Part shown: positions 33,770-45,740 of the stretch, piece by piece | How the letters are laid out: the number at the start of each line of letters is the position of its first letter | Position numbering within the stretch: the stretch's first letter is position 1 | NCBI GenBank assembly: GCA_964020975.1 | Contig: OZ026624.1 | Location: forward strand, 64,656,208-64,720,207 | DNA: 64,000 nucleotides | Reading direction: 5' to 3' | Origin: Hermodice carunculata | Lineage: Eukaryota; Annelida; Polychaeta; Eunicida; Amphinomidae | Position numbers and translations under genes: made by a program | Notes under the pieces: generated by a model | The model's database searches: none | Seen by the model: the letters and a program-made list of their open reading frames with translations, nothing else | Told to the model about the DNA's origin: nothing

Positions 33770-34160
33770 ATGGCCTGTTACATTGTACCCTCAGTGACCT
33801 AGCTCTCACTTATACTCTCCCCATGAATACTCTCAGGTGACAGCTACATGGCATGCCCTGTTACACTGTCCTCTGTGACCTATATGTAGCTCTCACTTAT
33901 ACTCTCCCCATGAATACTCTTAGGTGACAGCCACATGGCATGCCCTGTTACCTTATACTCTGTGACCTACATGTAGCTCTCACTTATACTCTCCCCATGT
34001 ATACTCTTAGCTATAGGAAAATGACAGTTACACGGCATGCCCTGTTGCTCTGTACTCTCAGTGACCTATCACTTATACTCTCCCCATGTATATTTTTAGA
34101 AAGATGAGACCTCTCATGGCATGCACTCTTATGTTATACTCTCAGTGATCTATCATTTAT
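33770..34160. repeat. About 100-bp tandem repeat, 4 copies
   Basis: Repeated GTGACCTATATGTAGCTCTCACTTATACTCTCCCCATG, then CTCTTAGGTGACAGCCACATGGCATGCCCTGTTAC, with increasing divergence to the right. Confidence 0.85.
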
Positions 34161-34251
34161 CATACTCTCCCCAGGGGACTCTTGTGCTTTCAAAAAGTTT
34201 CGACATGTACTTGGTGGGATAAACCTTGTCCTGTTCTCACTGGGCAGAGGT

Positions 34252-34493
34252 TTAGCTCTTTCATTGCCAACTGTGACTGAAGTCGAATTACTTAAAACGA
34301 CCTGATCTGAATAATAATAAGGCTGGTATATTCATGATCCTTTAAAAAGACCTTTTATTGAAGTATCAGCATGCCTGTAGTTACATGGAATACAACAGTC
34401 CAGGTCAACAGCTTTCCTTGGCACACCAAACCCAAAGCATGCCATTAAGGAAAGCTGTTGAATCAGTCCAAAATGTAGCATTGAAAGACTTGA
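34252..34493. mobile_element. TTAA MITE, type B
   Basis: TTAGCTCTTTCATTGCCAAC to AGCATTGAAAGACTTGA; both terminal TTAA motifs are mutated. Core GTCAACAGCTTTCCTTGGCAC with complement TTAAGGAAAGCTGTTGAATC. Contains the GTATCAGCATGCCTGTAGTT module. Confidence 0.8.
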
Positions 34494-34900
34494 GACTCCA
34501 ATCAAATTTACATGTATTTCACATGATCAAATAACAATATCAAGGATTACGACAGCGTACATGTAATTGTAGGTTATGAATCCAGTATACCAGGGATTGA
34601 CACATGTACGTTTGACCTCCGTTGTGTTTTCTGTGAGTTAACACTGATGCTGTTCTCAGTGAACATATATCCTGCATCCTACTCACAGTGGATTAGCTGT
34701 CTCAGTAGTTGAGCCACCATCCTGTTCTCCATAACACAGTAGCTGGGGGACAATTAATACAAGGAGGTCCCTTCAATTTTGTATTGTGTGGGGGACTACA
34801 AAGTGAAATTCAAAGATTGCTACCGCACCTCACAGGCACTGTTAACATTTTGCAGAAAAGTGCATTGTTTACAAATCTTTTGATCCTTGGCACTCAGCAT

Positions 34901-35046
34901 TAAGATTGACTCCAAAGCTTTTCTTGGGGCAGACTGGGCTATATGTCCAAAATGGCCCCTGGCAGAAAGCTGTTGACCTGCAGTTGTTATTTTCATAGGG
35001 CTTACCTATTCTCCTTCATTTTTTTTTCATCAACATTAAACTATTA
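34901..35046. mobile_element. TTAA MITE fragment, type A-like
   Basis: TTAAGATTGACTCCAAAGC, a worn palindrome to CAGAAAGCTGTTGACCTG, then TTTTCATAGGGCTTACCTATTC, as in type A bodies. The right end dissolves into A-rich DNA. Confidence 0.5.
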
Positions 35047-36219
35047 AAAAAAGAAAAAAGAAAAAAACAAAAACAAAAAACACCATCACTGATGCAGATG
35101 ACAACCATTATTCAGATCACAGCACGTAGACCATTTTCATGCCTCTCAGTGACCAAACTTCTCTTCTGGTCTCACGGGATAAGCCATAAAACTGATCTCA
35201 AATGAATACACCATTATTCTGTTCTCAGTTAAGAAGCTTTTATGCTGTGCTCATTGAATCAATGATTACTCAATCTGCTGTCAGAAAATCAAAACCATTA
35301 TTCTGTTCTCAGTAAATAAGTTGAACATAAACCATAATCTCACTCTCGAAGGACTTGAGTTCCATATCCAGCTCTCCAAATATAAACTGTAATCCTGACA
35401 TCATTGGATTTACCCTTACACTTTTCTCTTCACTATCAGCCTTATCTCCGAGGATTTTCCCTTTTTATGCTTCTGGCAGAGTAACTTTTTACCTGCTCTC
35501 TATTCATTTACACTTGTTGTGGGCTGGCCGAGTAATGGTCCACCAGCCTGCTCTCCATTGATCTTTTCTGCACAGCACTCATTTGTCAATTTCCATGTTC
35601 TGATGTTTATCCTGACTTCCGTCAGTTAATCCTAGCCCGGATGTTAATTACTGGACTGACACCAGAGCTGATGATTTTCATTTTTCTTTTTTTTTTGTTT
35701 TTTTCCCCAAGGGTTCTCCATTTTTGACTCTGTCTTCTGGATATTCATCAGATTTTTTCAACAGCCTTTTCCATTTTTTTTTTTTTAACTCAGATATGTC
35801 TACCTGACTAGGGAAACATGCATTTGACTACCACACCACGTAAAACTGATAACTTCCATCACCTAGCTAAGAACCTGACTTTTGCCTTTGATTTAAGACT
35901 AGAAAACCCTCATATGAAGCCAGAATAACATAGATGCAGTGACAGTCATGCATTTCAGGGCCTTTTCTCGAGAATGCGAAAGGGGGAGAGCACCAAACTA
36001 AGGGGGCAGTGGAATAGTACAAAGGGTAAACTATCAATATGAACTCATATATGTTCCATGGCCACCATGATGCTCTTTCCTATACAAACAAAGATACCTG
36101 TAAGTCTCAAATTGCAAGATTAATCAAAATGCAATCAGAGATTGCTGGATCCATGCCCCCTTCCCTCATTTATAACCTTGCTAATCACAGGTCGCATTTT
36201 AGAAGGACTGTGGTCAATA
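35047..36219. other. Unique and low-complexity sequence
   Basis: CCATTATTCTGTTCTCAGT recurs a few times near 35100-35320. T-rich runs at 35680-35790. No exon was recognised. Confidence 0.35.
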
Positions 36220-37466
36220 TCACTGTGACCCAGATACTTGACCTAGTCACCTACTTTTATGCATGACACACTCTTGTGTCCAGATACACAGATGTGTAAA
36301 GTTTCATGATTCTGGGTCAACAGACAGAATCACAGCCCTGACATGAAGTGTACTGTAGTTTTACATGATTGCACCACCATGACCCAGATACTTGATCTAG
36401 TGACCTAGTTTTGTTTCATGACACACCTTTAGGTCAAGATATATGTGTGTGTCAAGTTTTATAAAACTAAGTTAAAATAAAAAAGGAATTATATCCTGGA
36501 CACGATTTTACAAGGATATGTCACTGTGACTCAGATACTTGACCTATTAACCAACTTTTGTTACATGACGTACCCTTATGTCTAGATACACTTGTGTGTA
36601 AAGTTTCAATTTGGACAACAGAATTACAGCCCAGACATGGAGCGTAGTTTTTACATAATTGTATCACTGTAACCCGGATACCAACCTAGTGACCTACTTT
36701 TGTTTCATGACACACCGTTACGTTAAGCTATATGTGTGTGTGGTAAGTTTCATGAAACTAAGTTAAATAATGAAGGAATTTTAGCCTGGACAAGATTTTA
36801 GAATATGTCATTGTGACCTAGATACTTGACCTAGTGACCTAACTTTGGTACATGAAACACCTTTATGTCCAGATGCATCTGTGTGAAAAGTTTCATTAAT
36901 CTAACTTGAATGACAAAGAATTACAACCCAGACATGACGTGTAATGTAGTTTTTGATAATGGTATCATCATCCCAGATACTTGACCTAGTGACCTAGATT
37001 TGTTTCATGGCACACTTTTAGGTGAAGATATATCTGTGTGTGAAGCTTCATGAATTAAGTAAAATATATTTAAGGAATTATAGCCCAGACACAATTTACA
37101 AGACTATGTCACTGTGATCCAAATACTTGCCCTGACCAACTTTAGCTTCATGACACACCTTTAGATTAAGATATTTGTGTGTGTGTAGTTTCATGAAACT
37201 AAGTTTGATAGTAAAGGAATTACAGCCCGGACATGATTTTACAAGAATATGTTAGTGACCCAGATACTTGAGCTAGTGACCTACTTTTGATACACGACAT
37301 AGCTTTATGTCTAGATGCACCTGTGTGTAAAGTTTCATTAATCTAAGTTGAAGGAGAAGCAAATTATAGCCCAAACACAAATAGCGGATGGACAGACGCA
37401 CCGACACATGGACACACGGATGGAAAAAGTGATTTCTATGTGCCCCTCCTCCAGTAGGAGGGGAGC
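36220..37466. repeat. About 148-bp tandem family with dimeric register and hairpin tail
   Basis: CCCAGATACTTGACCTAGTG recurs at about 36229, 36383, 36531, 36673, 36818, 36972, 37119 and 37260. Alternate units differ (TTACATGATTGCACCACCATG versus TTTTACAAGGATATGTCACTG), giving a near 296-bp higher-order repeat. The array ends in ATGGACAGACGCACCGACAC and a short hairpin CCCCTCCTCCAGTAGGAGGGG (37444-37464). Confidence 0.85.
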
Positions 37467-38012
37467 ATAATAATGACAGTGCTCTCAATAAACTTGGTCA
37501 CGCTTGTAAATAAGTTGAAGAGGCCAGTTTTTTGTATGAATTTTACTACCATAATGAAAGGATGTGCCAAATTTCACCTTTATTTGTTCCTTATTTTAAT
37601 TTTACTTCATTCAGCTTGGAAACTTGCCTGCATGCTGTTAAATTCCAAAGGAAAAATACCTTTTCCATTTTTGGTGGTTTATTCTGCAATTCTGTTGGTT
37701 TTCTTGCAAAAATGTAAAATCATCAGCCCTGTGACACATGTGAGGGATGTCTTGTCAAGGAACAGTGGTCTGAGAACAGCAACTCAATTGTATTAAATAT
37801 TCATTGCCCGAACCTGATGCTCATATAAATATTCATATTCATGAATAAAGTGCACATACTCTGAACTGACTCTTTTTAACACAAAGACTTGAAAGAAATC
37901 TTTGCATGTATGCAGGATCATGACCCTTGTGTTCACCAAGATGGCCATACTGTTCTCGAGAAGAAAGACCGAGGCCAGCATGTTAGCTGTTGACACTTGC
38001 AGGAAAGGAACG
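37467..38012. other. Unique sequence, no gene seen
   Basis: Open frames on both strands are AT-driven and lack motifs or splice context. Confidence 0.3.
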
Positions 38013-38235
38013 TTAAGCCCTTTTCCTTGCCAAGTGCAACTCGGATGAGCTCTGAATTGATATTATGACAGCAGATTAACATGTCTTGCGAACTGACCTT
38101 TCATGTGAGTACCAGTATGCCTACATAAGCAGAGAACATACATATAAGAATGGTCCAGGTCAGCAGCTTTTCTTGACTCAAAGTGGACCGAGGAAAGCTT
38201 TTGACTCTGGCAGCATTTGGCACAGAAAGAGTTAA
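38013..38235. mobile_element. TTAA MITE, type B, diverged
   Basis: TTAAGCCCTTTTCCTTGCCAAG to TTTGGCACAGAAAGAGTTAA. GTGAGTACCAGTATGCCTAC and GTCCAGGTCAGCAGCTTTTC are in the standard order. The palindrome is shortened. Confidence 0.75.
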
Positions 38236-38941
38236 GAATGCAGCAGCATGTGTGTTGTTTTATGCTTGCACAACAACTTTTTCTTTAGTGTCCTTCTCAC
38301 CGAGTCTGCTTCACATTGACAGAGGGCATCTTTTATTGTGCTCATTGATTGCGTCAAGCAATCATTTCACATCAGTTTATGGAAGTTTTTCATTGCTACT
38401 GCACATGATGTGCGAGCAAATAAACGTAACGGGAAATGTGGAGGCTGAGAGAGCATTGGTGGATGGACATATGGCGCGGTCGTCACTGTTTGCCTGATCA
38501 GTCGTGCCAGTCAGCACACACCACCCTGCTGTGGCTAAGGAAGTCTCTCATGTCATTATTCCAGTCTGCTTGGTCACTTCCACCATTTTGAAGGGGGATA
38601 AACGGTCCGCTGGGGATACGTTATAGCTGTGGCAATTGTCCATATGGTCCAAGTCTCGTCTGTCTACGTACTGCTACCGTATATCTCTGTAGACAGCATC
38701 GACATCAAACACTGTACACAATGACAGGGCCTGAAGAGTCTCCTGGGTTAACACCTCACTGGTTCCTGTTTGGCGTTCTATTGGAATTATGGGATGTAAC
38801 AGCAAGTTGGTCAATAAAATGTCTAGCAAATTGTCTCTCTGCACAGTGGTCTACAGGTAATTGCATTGACCGAAGGATATTGTGTCAATGTATCTCACCA
38901 ACACATAGACATTTAGAGAAACATGCATACAAGAGTCTTGT

Positions 38942-39180
38942 GACACCTTGTTGGGAGCCACCCTTTAGCTCTTGGGCCTATTGTTGGGAGTCAACCTTTA
39001 GCTCTTGGACACCTTGTTGGGAGACACTTTTTAGCTATTGGACACCTTGTTGGGAGACACCCTTAAGTCTTGGACACCTTGTTGGGTGCCACCCTTCAGC
39101 TATTGGACACCTTGTTGGGAGACACCCTGTTGGGAGTCACCCTTTAGCTCTTGGATACCTTGTTGAGGGATACTTTGGGA
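38942..39180. repeat. 27-33-bp minisatellite
   Basis: Repeated CACCTTGTTGGGAGACACCCTTTAGCTCTTGGA with unit-length variation. The open plus frame (repeats of WETPxSxWTPC) is an artefact of the repeat. Confidence 0.85.
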
Positions 39181-39189
39181 GATGACTTT

Positions 39190-40682
39190 GTAAATAGCAA
39201 AAACACAAAAAAATTATGAAACTAGAGGGCTGCGTGAACAGCCCATGCTCAGTTGACCAAAGCTTGTCCCACAAAATCAAGGTTGCAACTGAATAGACCT
39301 GTGTTGAGGTTCAGCTGAGCATATGACATTTTGAAGTATTTCTAAGATGGACGACTGAGCCTCGTAAAGTGCAGCCTGACTAGCAAGTCAGCTGAGATCA
39401 AAATTGCAGCGCCACCTGGTGAACAAATTAACAACTTGGAGACCATTGCAGTGTTCCTGTGAGATAACAAAGCAATTGGGTGAGTGGTTTCAGAGAAGGA
39501 AGATTTTTTCAACATTTGCCCAATAAAAGAACGAAAAAAAATCATAATAAATTAAAAAATCACTGAAGCGTGACCATCAGAACAAACTTGGTAGAGACCC
39601 ACCCAAGGTACATTGCTATCAATTTTGAAGTCAATCTGGATGACAGTCTCGGGAGAAGAATTGAATTAGCATAAGAATGCCCATTGAGCTATATAGTAAG
39701 TACCCGAAAAAATCACTAAAAATCAGGAATCAATGGCGGTACTACCTTGCGAATAACTTTGTTTGAACCTTTCACAAGGAACATATCTACAAAGGTTCAG
39801 CTTAATCTGAAAGATGGTTCTAGAGAAATCGAAAATAGCAAAAACCCACATTAAATTATAAAACAAGAGGGCTGTGTGAACAGCCCACGCTCAGCTGACC
39901 TAGAGATTCATCACACTTGCTATTCTGTGAACTTGGGATAGGATCAAGACCACCCATGTACTGAGTAAGTCTGACATTTATGGAAGAACACTAACATGTC
40001 CCAGTTCAAGTTAATAATATTATGAAGAGTAAAATTGATGAATGTTGCACTGTGACCCCAGAAATGAGGTCATGGTCACTCATGTACTGTCTACGCATCA
40101 TTTACATCATTACGGTCATGGTCCTAAAATCACTAGAGCATGACCACTTGCACAAAATAAGTAGGCACTTATCAAATGTACATCCCTACCAAGTTTGACA
40201 CAATTCTGGCCAAAATTTTTAAGTTATAACCAATAAAAGAAATTCCCATGTTATGCTTTCCTATTAAAACTTTTTAAAAGATTTTCCAGAAAAAAAAATC
40301 ATAATTTTAAAAAAAAAAATCACTGGAGCATGATCATTCAAACAAACTTGGTAGAAACTCACCCAAGGTACATTGCCACCAAGTTTGAAGTCACTCTTAC
40401 TGACAGTTTCTTCCAAGAAGTCCAAAATGTGAAAAATGCCTATTGACTTGCATAGTAATCAATATAGGAAAGGTGCACTTATCAAAAAGTACCCAATTGA
40501 AAAAAAAAAATTTAAAAAACCTGACTACACAGCAGTGCCATCTAGTAAACAACTCTGTTTGACCCTTCCACAAAGACCATATCCACCAGGTTTCAGCTTA
40601 AACTGAGTACCAGTTCTAGAGAAGAAGTCAAAAATAGCCATAACACACAAAACAAAACAAAACAAAACAAAACAAAAGAAAA

Positions 40683-40716
<34 letters not shown>

Positions 40717-40725
40717 ACAAAACAA

Positions 40726-40756
<31 letters not shown>

Positions 40757-41690
40757 CAAAACAAAACAAAACAAAACAAAACAAAACAAAACAAAACAAA
40801 ATAAAATAAAATGAAATAAAAATTGCATTGCCATCTGGTGAACAAATTAAGGACTAGGATTCTCTGAGAGTGTCCCTGTGTGATGTCAAAAGCAATTAGG
40901 TGAGCAGTTTTGAAGAAAATTTGCCCCAAAAAACACAAAAAGTCATAAAAAAAAAAAAATCACTGCAGCATGACCATTAGAACAAATCTGGTAGAAATCC
41001 ACCCAAGGTACATTGCCATTAAGTTTGAAGTCAATATGGATGACAGTTTTGGAAAAGAAGTCGAAAATGTGAATTAGCATTACAATGCCCATTGACTTAC
41101 AAAGTAATCAATAGGAAAGCTGCACTGACCGATAAGTACCCAAATTGAAAAAAAAAAAAAAATTGTTAAAAATGAGGAATCCACAGCAATGACACTTAGT
41201 GAACACCTTTGTTTGACCCTTCCTCAAGGAATATATCCATTAAGTTTCAGCTTAATTGGAGAGACGATTCTGGAGAAGAAGTCGAAAATAGCAAAAACAT
41301 AAAAAAAAATTTAAAAAAGTTAGAAAAAAATCTCAGCACCACCTGCTGAACAAATTCAGAACTAAGAGCTAGCAGGAGTGTCCCTGTGCCGTATCAAAGC
41401 AATTGGGTGAGCGGTTTTGGAGAAGAATATTTTTTAAGATTTCTTCCATAAAAGAACAAAATTTTTTTTTAAAAATTCCAAAAATCAATGGAGCATTGCT
41501 ATTTGAACAAACTTGGTAGAGACCCACCCAAGGCACATCCCCACCAAATTTGAAGTGAATCTGGCTGACAATGTTAGAGAAGAAGTAGAAAATGTGAATT
41601 GTGGACAGACAACGGACGGACAGACGACGGGTGGACAACAGACCCTCACAAAAGATCAGCTGACTGACAAGTCAGCTGAGCTAAAAATTA
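39190..41690. mobile_element. CAGCTGAGCT-hairpin family, composite copy
   Basis: Two starts are visible: AGAGGGCTGCGTGAACAGCCC (39226) and AGAGGGCTGTGTGAACAGCCC (39868), each a small hairpin. The body repeats CTTGGTAGAGACCCACCCAAGG, CACCAAGTTTGAAGTCAATCTGG, GTTTGACCCTTCCACAAGG and AAGCAATTGGGTGAGCGG in an order suggesting roughly 0.5-kb super-units. The right end has GTGGACAGACAACGGACGG and the hairpin ATCAGCTGACTGACAAGTCA...GAGCT (41655-41682). It contains the pentanucleotide array listed separately. Confidence 0.75.
40645..40812. repeat. (ACAAA)n microsatellite
   Basis: About 165 bases of AAACA/ACAAA with a few AAAGA and ATAAA variants. The apparent FCFVLFCFVL open frames on the minus strand are entirely due to it. 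Confidence 0.98.
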
Positions 41691-42289
41691 CAAAAAACCC
41701 CCAAATTTTTAAGAGTCCAACTCCATATTCAGATGCACTTGGATGAAATGACTGTCGGGTTCTTGAGGCCATTTACTGCATGAGATATGTCAATGGCTCA
41801 CGTGAAATGGGCTCAACAGCCTCATCAGTCATTTTGTCCATGTGAATCGAAATGTGGGCATTCAATACTTATATTTACATTTATCTGAGTAAATACCAGA
41901 TAAAAATCTGCCAAAAAAAGTTCAAATTTCACTAAGTTCACTCACAACTTTGTTGTAGTGGGAGTAAACATGTCAGACAGAAGAACCATAACAAACAATA
42001 ACATCTAGTGGTAATCAAAGACACTAACACATAAAATGTAGTTCTTGAGAGAAACATTTTATTCAATGTTTGTGCAGGGAGTTCTAATATGTAAATGTGG
42101 TAAATTTTTGTTCAAAATAATGTTTATGTTGTTCTTTACCATTATGTTCTTCCGGGGTCATCTCATGTTGACAAAAGTAGTGCCCCATCAATGGATATAT
42201 CAGTGAGCAATGAGATTCACCATTGTAGTTCATGACCTTGCGGTCATGAGGGAATGATGCAAAATAAAAATTCTATCTCTTTAATGTTA
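41690..42289. other. Unique sequence, no gene seen
   Basis: No exon or repeat was recognised. Confidence 0.3.
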
Positions 42290-42500
42290 AACTTTGGACC
42301 GAATGTAAATATTGGAGCATGACCATTGGAACAAACTTGGTCAAGATCCACCCAAGGTACATTCCCACAAAGTTTGAAATGAATCTGGTTGGTGGTTTTG
42401 GAGAAAAAGTAAAAATGTGAATTGTGGGTAGATGATGTATGACAAACAACAGACCATCCTATAAGCTCAACTGACTTGTCAGTCAGCTGAGCTTATAGGC
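42290..42500. mobile_element. CAGCTGAGCT-hairpin family, 3' fragment
   Basis: GAGCATGACCATTGGAACAAAC through GAATCTGGTTGGTGGTTTTGG to a hairpin TATAAGCTCAACTGAC/GTCAGCTGAGCTTATA (42460-42497). Here the arms extend further than in the other copies. Confidence 0.75.
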
Positions 42501-42825
42501 TAAAACAAAAAGCAGAAACATTCCCATTTTTTCCTCTTTCTCTTCAAATCTCTTTCCAGGCTTGTTTTCTGGGTGGCTTGAATGTGTGTCATATTTTAAT
42601 TTCAAGCAAATTAAAATCTACCACACCAACTTACACAGATTTATACGCTATAGGCGCACTGTGGATAGACATGTAGCAACAACCTGAATGACCCTGGGTG
42701 TTTGCTGTCTATGTCACATCTGGAATGTATGCCTCCTCACAGTGATTTGCCTGCACCGTGAAAAAAAAAGTTCACTTCAGTCATATAACAAGGACTAATG
42801 GGGCTCTATGCGCACAATTCCTTTA

Positions 42826-43066
42826 TTAACCGTTTTGTCCTTAAACTGACCAAAACCAGTTGGTGGGCAAATGTCTTTTGCTGCAATGTTTCTGGCTAAT
42901 TTTAAGAGTAACGAAAAACAATCAGAACGAGACATGTGGACAAAACCTATCAAGATACCATGGCCCAGGTCAACATCTTTCCTTGGCATGGATTCGGGGC
43001 TTAGCATCCAACCCACACCAAGGAAAGATGTTGACATAGTCTCAATTCAAGGGGGGAAAGGGTTAA
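42826..43066. mobile_element. TTAA MITE, type A
   Basis: TTAACCGTTTTGTCCTTAAA to TTCAAGGGGGGAAAGGGTTAA. Both core arms carry the same variant: GTCAACATCTTTCCTTGG and CCAAGGAAAGATGTTGAC. Body CTGACCAAAACCAGTTGGTGG as in the copy at 20030. Confidence 0.9.
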
Positions 43067-43349
43067 CATATGCAAATGTTGAACAGATGAAGTGCGGCTA
43101 CCATAAAGTCATGAAACTTGTGACATAATTACCATGGACATCTTAAGTACGATTGCATGCTGCCATAATTGTGCATAAGAGTTAAACCTTGTTTATATGG
43201 CAAGTCATTTTTTCAATGCTTTTAGTGCCACTTAAGCTTTACCTCTGTTACCAATCTCTCAAAGCATCAGTTGTGCTCATCGATCTAGCAAATTTTACGG
43301 ACGAGCTGATGTGCTCCAACAGGTGCCCCGCTCACCTGTCCAACTCTTC

Positions 43350-43515
43350 TTAACTCATTGCATACCAGTCCCTGATTTTTCCCGTACATTTACCTAGATT
43401 TAAGATGACAATTGCATATTTAAATTCTTCATGAAAAGAGCTTTCGTTCAAGTACCAACATGCCTATAGCATTAAGCCAGTGGTTCTGGCACTGCCTGGC
43501 AAGTCATGCTGCAGC
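43350..43515. mobile_element. TTAA MITE, type D, right half missing
   Basis: TTAACTCATTGCATACCAG, then AAATTCTTCATGAAAAGAGC, CAAGTACCAACATGCC and one palindrome arm CCAGTGGTTCTGGCACTGCC...CATGCTGCAGC. The second arm and right end are absent, so the copy is cut at its palindrome centre. Confidence 0.85.
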
Positions 43516-43554
43516 ATTGACATTGCATAATAGGACTAAATGTCAAAACTGCTT

Positions 43555-44030
43555 GCCATAGATCATTGGACTATCATTGTGGCACATCAGATGGGATCAA
43601 TTGTGGTAATATGACGGCTATCATTATAGTAAATCAGATGGGATCAATTGTGGTAATCTGAAGGCTATCATTATAGTACATCAGATGGGATCAATTGTGG
43701 TAATCTGACGGCTATCATTTTAGTACATCAGATGGGATCAGTTGTGGTGATCCGAATCTATCATCATAGTACATCAGATGGGATCAATTGTGATGATCAG
43801 AGAGCTATCATCATAGTACATGAGATGGGATCAGTTGTGGTGATCCGAGGGCTATCATCATAGGACATCCAATGGGATCAACTGTGGTGATCAGACGGGT
43901 ATCATTATAGTACATGAGATGGGATCAATTGTGATGATCGGAGGGCTATCATTATAGTACATCAGATGGGATCAATTCTGGTGATCCGAGGGCTATCATT
44001 ATAGTACATCAGATGGGATGACTTGTAGTG
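43555..44030. repeat. 47-bp minisatellite, about 10 copies
   Basis: CATCAGATGGGATCAATTGTGG recurs at about 43585, 43632, 43679, 43726, 43772, 43819 and on, 46-47 bases apart. It begins soon after the truncated type D MITE. Confidence 0.95.
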
Positions 44031-44335
44031 AAGGGAGGGCCATGAGTTAACAGCCACTGTGTCAACAAAAAAGCCTACATAACAAGGGGGCCACCTGATG
44101 CCACATTATATATGTCATTAGAAGTACATGTAAGACCAGAATAATTAATGAACCTTTTCTTAAAAGTTGCAGCTATAGTGACATTTATGATCATGTGGAA
44201 ACATAAAATGTTGTAAGCCAATAAGCAGCAGTCACCAGAATACTATTTTGTACCTATGACATACAAAAAGGAAGTATATAGGTGTATGTACTCGATGGTT
44301 AAATGTGTATGCAATGACAAGTTAAATGGACATAC

Positions 44336-44401
44336 CTGGTACCAGAATGTGGGTGTGGATCCATTAGTGGTCTTGACCTCAAACTGCACTGTCTGGCCAG
44401 C
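44336..44401 (-). CDS. Exon of an A2M/CD109-like protein (macroglobulin/bait-region part)
   Basis: Minus strand: a strong acceptor (TATTTGTCATTGCAG) precedes 66 nt, phase 0 at both ends, reading AGQTVQFEVKTTNGSTP then TFWYQ, followed by a consensus CAG/GTATGT donor. In A2M, CD109 and C3 the segment after the linker reads GxxVxFxVxxxxPxxxFxYQVxxxGxIV, at the start of the A2M_N_2/bait-region domain, and this exon fits with the next exon expected to begin V-x-x-x-G. It lies upstream, in the transcription sense, of the VRKVFPETWLW exon at 1909-2083. The exons expected between them were not found by eye in the 42 kb of mostly repeats. Confidence 0.65.
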
Positions 44402-44546
44402 CTGCAATGACAAATATAAGTGTTAGCATGGAGCTACATACAGGTTATGCTAGACAGGGGCAACAGTGATGATGCATTGCACCAAACAATTAAGTAATTG
44501 CTCCTCACTCAAGTTTTTTCATCACGTTAGTATTGCAATTTTTAAT

Positions 44547-44920
44547 TGCTTCAGCGTTTTTAAATACTATTCTCCACCTCTGAGTCTATTTCCGAAGACT
44601 CTGGACTTGCGAGGGGAGCATGCGCGCCCAAAGCCTCATCGAACAACGAATTGTCCGCAGGCGATGGGGCGGCCGCTTGTGACAGCAGGGGATCTGTCAC
44701 CACGCCCTGCGTTGGGGTAGCGGGGACCTCTGAAGTGGTGGCCACCTCTGTCTCGTCTACCTGATCTCCCCAAGGGAGAGCAGATAGTGTGGAGGGCTCA
44801 TACGACAAGATTTCCTGGTCCACCGCAGGCACAGAGTCCTGCAGTGTCGGTGGGCCTGGTGATCTGGCTGAGACTCCACTCGGCCACTGGCCGGGACCTC
44901 TGCTTCAACGTTTTTAAATA
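44547..44920 (-). other. GC-rich insert with coding-like frame between 20-bp direct repeats
   Basis: TGCTTCAGCGTTTTTAAATA (44547-44566) and TGCTTCAACGTTTTTAAATA (44901-44920) match at 19 of 20 and bracket about 334 bp that are clearly more GC-rich than the flanks. The minus frame is open across the whole insert (about 110 codons), is rich in P, S, A, E and D (for example TSEVPATPTQGVVTDPLLSQ), and stops just inside the far direct repeat. There is no Met start or splice site. It looks like a fragment of foreign coding sequence with a target-site duplication. I cannot name the source. Confidence 0.5.
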
Positions 44921-45189
44921 TTTCCAACAGTGTGGTTCTCGTGCAACAATCTGTCTATGGAAGAGACACATCTGTCTACAAGTGCTGTATATCTGTCTAT
45001 GAGTGATGTCTATCTGACGTCAAGTGAAGTACATCTTGTTGCCTGAGTACCTGACTGTTGTAACTGCTTCAACTTTTAAACTGTTACAACAGTATCAGTG
45101 ATTTTACCTTTAAGTACTGTATACCTGCCTATAATCTGTTCATTTTACTGATGGCTAGCGACACCCTGCATAATATGAGGGATGCAAAA

Positions 45190-45740
45190 CACCTGAAAGT
45201 GATGCATGTAGCTGCATAAATACCTACAAGTTATGCATGTAGCTGCTTAAATACCGACAAGTGATGCATGTAGCTGCAAAAATACCCACAAGTGATGTAT
45301 ATAACTGCACAAACACCTACAAGTGATGCATGTAGCTGCATAAACACCTACAAGTGATGCATGTAGCTGCTTAAATACCTATACAAGTGATGTATTTAGC
45401 TGCATAAATACCTAGTGATGCATGTAGCTGCATAAACACCTACAAGTGATGCATGTAGCTGCCGTTATACCTACAAGTGATGTATTTAGCTGCATAAATA
45501 CCTAGTGATGCATGTATCTGCATAAATACCTACAAGTGATGCATGTAGCTGCCTTTATACCTACATGTGATGTATTTAGCTGCATAAATACCTAGTGATG
45601 CATGTAGCTGCATAAATACCTACAAGTGATGCATGTAGCTGCCTAAATATCTGCAAGTGATGTGTGTAGCTGCATAAATACCTACGAGTAATGTGTGTAG
45701 ATGCATAAATACCTACAAGTGATGCATGTACATGCAGCTG
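45190..45740. repeat. 31-32-bp minisatellite, about 17 copies
   Basis: Units of ACCTACAAGTGATGCATGTAGCTGCATAAAT, some shortened to CCTAGTGATGCATG. Open frames here are artefacts. Confidence 0.95.

Noticed and set aside
40525-40938. Long minus-strand frames reading FCFVLFCFVL
   Set aside because: Entirely the translation of the (ACAAA)n microsatellite at 40645-40812.
43555-44030. Regularly spaced repeats suggestive of a CRISPR array
   Set aside because: Units are contiguous 47-bp tandem copies without unique spacers, in a eukaryotic context. The same applies to the 56-, 52-, 43- and 41-bp arrays.
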